Source: Alphaproteobacteria bacterium
Lineage (GTDB): Bacteria > Pseudomonadota > Alphaproteobacteria > Rickettsiales > VGDC01
Assembly: GCA_016869895.1 (NCBI GenBank)
Contig: VGDC01000077.1
Location: forward strand, 1-7,852
Reading direction: 5' to 3'
Length of the DNA stretch: 7,852 nt
The notes under the pieces were generated by a model that saw only the letters and a program-made list of their open reading frames with translations, had not been told where the DNA came from and did no database searches. The translations under genes and the position numbers were made by a program. Shown here in pieces: positions 1-6,192 of this stretch (position 1 is the stretch's first letter; the number at the start of each line of letters is the position of its first letter).

Positions 1-900
1 GGCGACCCGATGGTGGGCATGCGCCTGCTGATGGCGCGCACCGAAGAGGAAGCCGCGCCGCTTGCCAAGAAAATCAAGGCCGCGAACGAAGAGCGCAAGC
101 TCATCACCGAATCCATCACCAAGGATGCGGAAGCGAAGGCCGATGCTTACCTGAAAGAACACCCCAACGCCCATTTCCTGATGGTCGAGGATGACCAGTG
201 GCATGCAGGGGTCATCGGCATCGTGGCGGGGCGACTGAAAGAGAAATATAACCTGCCGACCGCCGTGGGACACAGCTACACCGACGAGGCCACCGGCGAG
301 AAACGCACCACCTATTCCGTGCGCTCGGCGGAAGGCGTGGATTTCTTCGATCACGCGGTTGAGCCTATCCTCGCCAGCGGCATGAAATCCGTCTATAAAA
401 TCGGCGGCCACGCGATGGCGGCGGGCATGACCATCAAGGAAGCCGACAAGGACTCCGTGCGTGCCTTCATCGATTCGCACCTCGCGCCCCATGTGGAATC
501 GGCGCAGGCCAGCCGGACGGTGCGCTACCTCGACAAACTCACCCTGCCGGAATTGGAATCCACCGCGTTCCAGAACGCCTATGCGCGGATGGAGCCTTTC
601 GGACAGATGCTCCGCCGCCCGCTCTACTTGGTCGAGAACGTGCAGGTGCGCAGCATCAAACGCGTGGGCGCCAGCAAGGAACACATCCAGTTCGCACTCG
701 GCGATGCGGCGAATGAAACCAAGCAGGATGCCGTCCACGGCGGTGTGCTGTTCCGTGGCGTGGGAAGCACGCTGGGCAACGTGCTCACCTCGCCCACCCG
801 CCGCGACGAAGCGATGGATATGGTCGTCGATCCGGTCGTGAAGGAGTTCAACGGCGAACCACGCGTGACCTTCACCGTCAGCGACATCGCCAATGTGCGC
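1..900 (+). other. Domain: RecJ C-terminal half (DHHA1 plus OB-like fold)
   Basis: Residues 64-75 read WHAGVIGIVAGR, the RecJ signature that opens DHHA1. An Arg-Ser pair follows at 105-106 in a 'VRSAEGVDFF' context, equivalent to the RecJ 'ARSI-GFD' motif. GGHAMAAG sits at 132-139 (bases 403-426), the most diagnostic RecJ/DHHA1 motif. EPFGQ at 195-199 marks entry to the OB-like nucleic-acid-binding fold, which ends near 'FTVSDIANVR' (288-297). In family terms DHHA1 supplies ssDNA binding and part of the active site, while the metal-binding DHH residues lie in the N-terminal domain, which is outside the window. Departures from housekeeping RecJ: the usual 'FG-GNP-P' after EPFG is replaced by 'QMLRRP', and a short insertion precedes the RS motif. 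Both suggest a diverged paralogue rather than the standard repair RecJ. Confidence 0.88.
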
Positions 901-3900
901 CGCCTCGGCAAGGAAATCCCCAAGGAAGACCTCGAAGGCCGCTCTAACGACCTGAAAGAGAAGCGCGAAGAGATCCGCGCGACCGAAAAAGACAAGATGG
1001 CCTCCCTGCCGCGCAAGATTCAGGCGTTGAAGGACGAGAACGATGCGGGCGCGCAGAAGGCGCTGAAAGCGTTGTTCGATTCCAACGTGGCGGTGCTGGA
1101 CACCGAAACCACCGGCCTTGATGCGGGCGCAGACAGCGCGGGCAAAGCCAACGGCCTGACGCAGGTGGCGATGATCACCGGCATGCAGCGCACCAACGGC
1201 AACTATGCGCCGCGCGAATATAACCAGCCTATCCTGCCCGTCAGCCCGTCCTATTTCGGGTGGGAAAAAGCGACGGAAAAGCCGGAATACGACCGCAAGA
1301 CCTATGAATACACCATCACCGCCGATGCATTGGCAGTGACGGGCACGACCTTCTCGCGCGACAGCATCACCGGCCCTATCACGGGTATGCGCACGGGTGC
1401 GATTCCGCAGGATGCGAAGCCTTTCTATGAAATCGCCCCGAAACTGGCGAAACTGTTGGTGGATCACACGCCCGCGGCGTATAACGCGCCGTTCGATATG
1501 CCCGTGCTGGTGCGGCATTTCTCCGATGTGCTGGAAGCCAGCGTCGGCAACCCCGAACCACGCCTGAACATTCCCGCCGAGTCGTGGGATAAATGGCAGG
1601 AAGAGGTGCGCGCACCGCTGCTGAAAGCCCTCGGCCACCACCCCGATACGGAGCTGGGCAACGGCGTGACCGCGCAAGACTTGCTGCCGTCCACCCTAAC
1701 CAACCCCGCCGAATACCGCTGCCTCATGCATGCGGCGATGGTGCATAAAGGCTTCGGCCCGTCGCAGCGTTTGCAGCATGTCGCCCCGCGCGATTACGGC
1801 GTGGCCTTCGCGCAGGATGATTCCGCCCATGACGCGCTTTCCGACGTGGGCCCGCTGGTGTATCTGCTGGCGGATCAGCTGGAGTTCTTCGCCAAGGAGA
1901 AACCCCGCAGCAAACTGGCGGAACTGGGGGCTTTGAGCAAAACCAAGACCGCGCTGACCGACGACATCAGCATGCGCGGGCTGTGGCAGAATGTGGTGCA
2001 GCGCGCCATCAAGGAAGGCCGCGCTGTCACCGACCATGAGAACGGCGATATCGTACTGACCTTCCCCGAAGGCACGGAAGGCCTGAAACCCTTCTTCGAG
2101 GCATTCGAGAAGGTCGGCGAGCGTAACCCCCGCGCGAAAGCCTATGTGGGCATCCGCTCGATGGACGAGACCAGCGTGCGCCTGATGGGCCGCGAGAAGG
2201 ACAAGCCGCTGCCCAAGCGCGAATCCACGCCCATCAAGAAGGAATACTATAAACAGGCGCGCCATGTGGGTCTCATCAAGAAGACCCTGACCTATCAGGA
2301 TATGGATGGGTTGGATGCCATCGTCAGCGCGGTGCCGTTCGACAGCAGCAGCATGCTCGACCTGACCATCAAGCGTAAAGACGGCAGCACCGTGACGCTG
2401 GAGAACCTCGCCATCGGTTCGCTCCGCCCGTGCACGCCGTTCCTGAAAGCGCATCCTGAAGCCTTGGAAGAAAGCCTGCGCCTGATTCAGGCCTTGGGCG
2501 ACGAGAACCGCGTGGGGCGCGTCATCCTCGATGAAGACGGCATCACCCTGAAAGGCCAGCATGGCCGCTTCGGCGAAGTGAAATTCCTGACCAAGCTGCC
2601 CGTGCCGGAAGGCGCAGGTGAGGCATTGGCGGAAAGCGTGAAGACCCATCTGGACTTCCTGATGAAGGTCGGCGCGGTGCCGGGCGTGCATTCCACCACC
2701 CGCGAAGTGCCCGAAGCCTTCGGCGAAGAGCCGCAGGACGATGACGGCAAAGTATCACGCGAGCCGGTGACCTATGTGAAGCTGGGCAATAAATACAACG
2801 TGCTGATGGAAGTGCGCAAAGACCTGCTGGAGACGGTGGCCACCCAGATGGGCGTGGACACCACGAACCTTCCCGCAGAACTCCCCGGCGGCGGCATCGT
2901 GCATTTCGACGAGAAGAATGCGTCTTATCTCATCGAAGGAACGGTCGAGAACTTCCGCGACATCAACCTGCCGCTGCGTGATGCAAGCTGGCTGCTGCAC
3001 CGGATGAACAACCTGCCGGGCATCTATAGCCAAGAAACGGAAATCACCAAAGAGCAGGTGACCCTGAAATTCCATGACGGCGTGCCATTGGATACGTTGG
3101 AAATCCTTGAATCGTCCCATATCGCCTTCACGGCGGAGAAGGATAAAATCAGCATCCCGCTCGACACGCTGATGAACGACCCGTTCCACTGGTCGCAAGA
3201 AATCGGTGAGCGCAAAGCGGCGGTGAAAGCCAATAACAGCCGTGTGAAGCCGAACCCCGCGCCGGAACACCTGCAAGTGCTGCAAAAAGCCCTGCTGGCC
3301 GACACGGTGGAAAGCGTCTATTTCGGGCGTGACGGGGATGTCTGGCTCTCCGACAAGCAGCACAAATCCTTGCCCTTCGACAAATCCGAGCCGAACATCG
3401 TGGCGACGGAGAAGAACACCGTCGATCTCGACCAGAGCAGCTTGAAGACCATCGCGGAAATCCGCAAAATCAACCATACGGGCTTGCGCTATCAGCTGAG
3501 CAAACTGGGCGGGTTGGAGCATGTTCCCGCCGGCGATGTGAAGCTGCGGCTCGACCGCATCACGCTGACGCCGCCTGCGGTGGAGCCGTTGCAGGACACG
3601 GGCTATACCACGGAATTGCGTGGTCTGGCGGAGCATATGCAATCCGTCCATATCAGCCCGCTATTGGATAGTTTGCGCGATCTGACCCAATCCGACGCGA
3701 TGCTGACCGCGCATCACGACAACCCCGCCGAATACCTGAAACAGGCGGGCAAGCTGGTGGAATGGGCGGAGAAGAACGAGCCGCTGATGGGCAAGTTCAA
3801 TAAAGAACTCAACGGCTTGCTGGACAAAGAACTGGAATTCCGCTTCGAGCGCGGCGCGCATGGCCTGTTCGGCGATGTGGCGAGCCTGCTGCTCATGGAA

Positions 3901-6114
3901 GACACGTTGCGCCACCAGCAAGGCCTCGGCAAACTGCCCGTGACCGCCGAAGTGGCGAAGCCGCTGATGGACACGGTGCGTGGCTATGCCGATGGACTTG
4001 AGAAGCTGGAATTCAAGCGTGAACGCGTGCGCTCTGGCGTGGTGGACGTGCAGAAACGCATGCTCGGCTTCAGCGAAGGGGCGACGAGCCGCGCCGAAAG
4101 CCTTGCCAAGACCGTGGCGACCTATTATGTCACCCAGATGGCCGAAGACCCTCAGCACGCCGACCAGCACGAGGCCGATGCCCGCCGCTGGTTGAAGAAG
4201 GTGTACCCCGTCGATTCCGATAACTTCAACGGTTATCAGAACATGGACGAGAAGGACGTGGAAGCCGCCGCGCTCAAGAACCTGAAAGCCATCGACACCT
4301 TCATCGCCAAGGCGCAGGAACCCAATGAATATCAGGCGTTCCAGCTGGCGAACCAACTCTCCGGCAGCATCGATAAACTCTGGGATGATACCCGCGAATT
4401 GAACCGCTCGCTCGTGTTCAGCCGCGAACTCATCGACGGTGCAGTGAAGCTGGATGACGACCACAAACGCTTGCAAGTGCGCGATGCATCGGCATTGGTG
4501 CGCGACACCTTCCAGAGCAATGCACTGACCACGCTGAAAATCCTTGAGGATGAAGGCGGTGTATCCGACGTGCGCCTGACCGACAGCGGCAAAATCACCT
4601 TCGATGCCTCGCCGATGCTGGCCGAGCCGGAACGCTGGGCGAACCGCCTGAGCGAGTTGAACACCGGCACGCGCCCACGCCCCGAAGCGCCCTATGTCGT
4701 CTATGACACTAGCACGCTCTTGACCCTGCTCTTCGCCAATGAAAGCCTGCCGAACCATAAGGATGTGGGGCTGCTGGGCACGGTGAAGGACTTGGCGGAA
4801 TTGAAAGTAGAGACCCCCGTGCTCACCGATATGGTGCTGGCGGAGTTCCTCTTCTCCTCCACCCCGCTGACGCCGAAGGACATTTTCCGACTGGATGCGG
4901 AAGGCCGCGCCACGGGCATAACCTATGAACCGCCCACCCGCACCGGCGAGGATTACCCCAAGACGATGGATCGTCTGGAATTCCTGAAAGACCTCTACAA
5001 CACCGGAAACGTGCGCTTCATGGAGACACGCACCGGCAAGGAATACCTCGACGCCATCCGCGAGAACAAAGACCTGCAGAAGCTGCTGGTAACGAAAGAC
5101 CCGCATGCAAAACCGCTGGTGATTCAGGACGACAGCGAAATCAAGAACCTGCTGCTCGACCATAAATCCGATGCGAGCATCGCGGTCGGCAAGAAAATCC
5201 GCCAGCTGCGCCTGCGCAGTGATACGGGTGAAGTGTCCATCGCCGATGCCATCGCCACGCTCCGCAAGGAACATGGCCGTGAACTGCCCGTCTTCGTGCG
5301 CTATGAAGGCACGGATGTGCGTGGCCGCATCATCCAGCGTCTGAACGAACCGAGCAAACATTATTCCGCGCCCATCGACAAACGATACAACCCGCACAAC
5401 GCGCGGGATGCCGAGAAACGCTACGATTCCGCATTCGATCGCTCCACCCTCGCCGCGCTCGGCGAAGGCGGGTTCCAGTCCACCGGCGGGATGTTCATGT
5501 CGCTGGCGACGCTGTTCGAGCGTTCCGGAGCGTATATCGCCCGCCCCGGCGAAATCGACGCGAACCTGAAGAACGGCAAGGTCGAATGGCAGAACCGCGA
5601 CCCGGAAACGGGCTATGTGCCGGACAGCTTCCAGACGGCGTATAACGCGTTGTTGAAGAATGTCGGTCGTGGCCTTGGCGCGGAACGCCGCGACGACAGC
5701 ATCAAGGACGTGCGCTTCGCCGACACGGGTTATAACGTGAAATCCGAGAACGAATATGCGCAGGGCACGCCTTCGCTGCTGCATCGCCACTTGCTGGCGC
5801 AGAACCCCGACGTGCAGCGCGAACTGGCCAGCCGCCATATGGAACGCCTCGGCAAGCATGTGGAGAAAGTGGCGGAATCGCTGGAAGACCGCCTCCGCGC
5901 CACCCGCGAGCAGGTCGGCCATATCAAGGCGACGCTCGGCACCATCGAGCGCACCACCCGCGCCTTGCAGGAACGCAAAGCCGCACAGCCGGAAGAAGAG
6001 GTCAAACCCGGCAGCTTCGCCAAGCGTTACGCCAGCCGCACGTCCGACAAGAAGGAATCGTGGCAGGATGTGGTGGGTGATCCGGATCGTGGTACACGAC
6101 AAGGTCGCGCTTAA
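1..6114 (+). CDS. Giant multi-nuclease protein: RecJ C-terminal half + DEDDh exonuclease + PIN-like domain (5' partial)
   Basis: The frame is open from base 1 to the TAA at 6112-6114 and gives 2,037 visible residues. Residues below are numbered from the ATG at base 10, which is internal: the first codons match the RecJ stretch just after the conserved 'R-N-A-G-R' segment, so the true start and the DHH catalytic domain lie upstream. Domain order: RecJ DHHA1 (about 1-165), RecJ OB-like fold (about 195-297), charged linker (298-357), DEDDh exonuclease (358-627), unrecognised region (628-1555), PIN-like nuclease (1562-1845), unrecognised segment and coiled-coil tail (1846-2034). Family knowledge: RecJ degrades ssDNA 5'-3', DEDDh enzymes degrade 3'-5', and PIN domains mostly cut RNA. 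Standard RecJ is about 560-600 residues, so this protein is several times larger. No signal peptide or membrane segment is apparent, so it is probably cytoplasmic. The fusion, not the individual domains, is unusual. Its role (repair, defence, mobile-element function) cannot be decided here. A single frame without stops or shifts argues for an intact gene under selection. Confidence 0.9.
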   Translation, partial: GDPMVGMRLLMARTEEEAAPLAKKIKAANEERKLITESITKDAEAKADAYLKEHPNAHFLMVEDDQWHAGVIGIVAGRLKEKYNLPTAVGHSYTDEATGEKRTTYSVRSAEGVDFFDHAVEPILASGMKSVYKIGGHAMAAGMTIKEADKDSVRAFIDSHLAPHVESAQASRTVRYLDKLTLPELESTAFQNAYARMEPFGQMLRRPLYLVENVQVRSIKRVGASKEHIQFALGDAANETKQDAVHGGVLFRGVGSTLGNVLTSPTRRDEAMDMVVDPVVKEFNGEPRVTFTVSDIANVRRLGKEIPKEDLEGRSNDLKEKREEIRATEKDKMASLPRKIQALKDENDAGAQKALKALFDSNVAVLDTETTGLDAGADSAGKANGLTQVAMITGMQRTNGNYAPREYNQPILPVSPSYFGWEKATEKPEYDRKTYEYTITADALAVTGTTFSRDSITGPITGMRTGAIPQDAKPFYEIAPKLAKLLVDHTPAAYNAPFDMPVLVRHFSDVLEASVGNPEPRLNIPAESWDKWQEEVRAPLLKALGHHPDTELGNGVTAQDLLPSTLTNPAEYRCLMHAAMVHKGFGPSQRLQHVAPRDYGVAFAQDDSAHDALSDVGPLVYLLADQLEFFAKEKPRSKLAELGALSKTKTALTDDISMRGLWQNVVQRAIKEGRAVTDHENGDIVLTFPEGTEGLKPFFEAFEKVGERNPRAKAYVGIRSMDETSVRLMGREKDKPLPKRESTPIKKEYYKQARHVGLIKKTLTYQDMDGLDAIVSAVPFDSSSMLDLTIKRKDGSTVTLENLAIGSLRPCTPFLKAHPEALEESLRLIQALGDENRVGRVILDEDGITLKGQHGRFGEVKFLTKLPVPEGAGEALAESVKTHLDFLMKVGAVPGVHSTTREVPEAFGEEPQDDDGKVSREPVTYVKLGNKYNVLMEVRKDLLETVATQMGVDTTNLPAELPGGGIVHFDEKNASYLIEGTVENFRDINLPLRDASWLLHRMNNLPGIYSQETEITKEQVTLKFHDGVPLDTLEILESSHIAFTAEKDKISIPLDTLMNDPFHWSQEIGERKAAVKANNSRVKPNPAPEHLQVLQKALLADTVESVYFGRDGDVWLSDKQHKSLPFDKSEPNIVATEKNTVDLDQSSLKTIAEIRKINHTGLRYQLSKLGGLEHVPAGDVKLRLDRITLTPPAVEPLQDTGYTTELRGLAEHMQSVHISPLLDSLRDLTQSDAMLTAHHDNPAEYLKQAGKLVEWAEKNEPLMGKFNKELNGLLDKELEFRFERGAHGLFGDVASLLLMEDTLRHQQGLGKLPVTAEVAKPLMDTVRGYADGLEKLEFKRERVRSGVVDVQKRMLGFSEGATSRAESLAKTVATYYVTQMAEDPQHADQHEADARRWLKKVYPVDSDNFNGYQNMDEKDVEAAALKNLKAIDTFIAKAQEPNEYQAFQLANQLSGSIDKLWDDTRELNRSLVFSRELIDGAVKLDDDHKRLQVRDASALVRDTFQSNALTTLKILEDEGGVSDVRLTDSGKITFDASPMLAEPERWANRLSELNTGTRPRPEAPYVVYDTSTLLTLLFANESLPNHKDVGLLGTVKDLAELKVETPVLTDMVLAEFLFSSTPLTPKDIFRLDAEGRATGITYEPPTRTGEDYPKTMDRLEFLKDLYNTGNVRFMETRTGKEYLDAIRENKDLQKLLVTKDPHAKPLVIQDDSEIKNLLLDHKSDASIAVGKKIRQLRLRSDTGEVSIADAIATLRKEHGRELPVFVRYEGTDVRGRIIQRLNEPSKHYSAPIDKRYNPHNARDAEKRYDSAFDRSTLAALGEGGFQSTGGMFMSLATLFERSGAYIARPGEIDANLKNGKVEWQNRDPETGYVPDSFQTAYNALLKNVGRGLGAERRDDSIKDVRFADTGYNVKSENEYAQGTPSLLHRHLLAQNPDVQRELASRHMERLGKHVEKVAESLEDRLRATREQVGHIKATLGTIERTTRALQERKAAQPEEEVKPGSFAKRYASRTSDKKESWQDVVGDPDRGTRQGRA
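1081..1890 (+). other. Domain: DEDDh (DnaQ-like) 3'-5' exonuclease, complete active site
   Basis: All five catalytic positions of the DEDDh superfamily are visible. Exo I is DTETTGLD at residues 364-371 (bases 1099-1122), giving D364 and E366. Exo II is YNAPFDMPVL at 491-500, giving D496. Exo III is AHDALSDV at 606-613, giving H607 and D612. 'ALAVTGTTF' upstream of Exo II corresponds to the 'A--iHGIt' element of DnaQ and ExoX relatives. The domain spans about 270 residues against the usual 170-190. The extra length lies between Exo I and II (about 120 residues) and between Exo II and III (about 110). The intact residue set predicts a two-metal 3'-5' exonuclease on DNA or RNA. The substrate cannot be read from the sequence. 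Confidence 0.92.
1891..4674 (+). other. Region: about 930 residues of unrecognised sequence between the exonuclease and PIN-like domains
   Basis: I recognise no known domain in residues 628-1555. The first part (about 640-1190) is mixed alpha/beta and seems to contain several loosely similar helix-strand-turn-strand units in which an Asp/Asn-Gly turn links two short hydrophobic strands (near residues 662-686, 823-850, 1027-1050, 1088-1115 and 1163-1188). The second part (about 1200-1500) is strongly helical and highly charged, rich in Glu, Lys, Asp and Leu, with few prolines, suggesting a long helical scaffold. One more strand-turn-strand unit occurs at 1506-1533, just before the PIN-like domain. 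I see no Walker A, DEAD-box or zinc-knuckle motif, so there is no evidence for a helicase or ATPase. A structural or substrate-handling role is inference only. Confidence 0.6.
4693..5544 (+). other. Domain: PIN-like nuclease (expanded)
   Basis: The pattern fits a PIN fold in order. A hydrophobic strand ends in Asp (VVYDTSTLL, D1566; bases 4705-4707). A second strand and helix carry the Glu (VLTDMVLAEFL, E1612). Next come a Gly-Glu plus 'SIADAI' helix (G1740, E1741, D1746) and a strand 'PVFVRYEGTD' ending at D1769, equivalent to the 'vlT-D' element. A terminal 'STGGMFMSLATLF' helix (1824-1836) resembles the closing helix of PIN proteins. PIN domains are usually 120-150 residues. Here about 130 residues sit between E1612 and the third acidic position, so the core would be interrupted by a large insertion. 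The acidic tetrad can be drawn but not proven without a structure model. PIN enzymes are mostly Mg-dependent ribonucleases, and some act on DNA. An alternative is a catalytically dead PIN-like scaffold. Confidence 0.6.
5809..6069 (+). other. Region: charged coiled-coil C-terminal tail of the giant nuclease
   Basis: From about residue 1934 the sequence becomes a run of Glu, Arg and Lys with hydrophobic residues at three- and four-residue spacing and no proline until about 1990, as expected for an amphipathic helix or coiled coil. It is followed by a basic, Ser/Arg-rich flexible end. This suggests oligomerisation or partner binding, which is inference from composition alone. Confidence 0.5.
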
Positions 6115-6133
6115 AGGAAAAGAGCAATTTCCT
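6115..6133 (+). terminator. Weak hairpin directly after the giant nuclease stop codon (doubtful terminator)
   Basis: AGGAAA at 6115-6120 can pair with TTTCCT at 6128-6133 around a 7-base loop, starting immediately after the TAA. The 6-bp stem has only two G-C pairs and no T-run follows (the next bases are CTATCATTTC), so it does not meet the usual rho-independent pattern. It may be chance. Confidence 0.15.
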
Positions 6134-6139
6134 CTATCA

Positions 6140-6157
6140 TTTCAGGTGGTTTTCAGG
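6140..6157 (+). repeat. TTTCAGG direct repeat in the spacer, 11-base period
   Basis: TTTCAGG occurs at 6140-6146 and again at 6151-6157, so the copies start 11 bases apart, about one helical turn. This lies 36-53 bases upstream of the epimerase start, where a regulator site could sit. There is no convincing -35/-10 pair beside it, and a 7-base repeat could be accidental. Confidence 0.3.
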
Positions 6158-6181
6158 CATAGTGCGTCCTCTGAATAGCAT

Positions 6182-6189
6182 AAGGCGAG
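6182..6189 (+). promoter_or_regulatory. Ribosome-binding site of the epimerase gene
   Basis: AAGGCGAG lies just before the ATG at 6193, with the AAGG core ending 7 bases upstream, a normal Shine-Dalgarno distance. It supports 6193 as the start, as does the immediate Rossmann strand and glycine motif in the product. Confidence 0.6.
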
Positions 6190-6192
6190 ATT

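Noticed and set aside
10..12. ATG at base 10 as the start of the giant gene
   Set aside because: The frame is open to base 1 and the residues before and after it match the interior of RecJ. Starting there would remove the DHH catalytic domain, so this is an internal Met.
1891..4674. A helicase or ATPase module in the large central region
   Set aside because: I looked for Walker A (G-x4-GK-S/T), Walker B and DEAD-like motifs and found none convincing.
3661..6102. Very long open frame on the minus strand (813 codons), with similar ones at 2755-3651 and 1696-2691
   Set aside because: All three are exactly in register with the sense codons of the giant nuclease. In that register antisense stops arise only from sense TTA, CTA or TCA codons, which this gene avoids. 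The predicted proteins show no family motif, and the sense strand has clear catalytic motifs in its recognised domains.
6150..6181. Possible sigma70 promoter (TTTTCA ... TAGCAT) before the epimerase
   Set aside because: The two boxes match the consensus poorly and the spacer is about 20 bases. A better-spaced -10 candidate (GAATAG) is also weak. Not strong enough to annotate.
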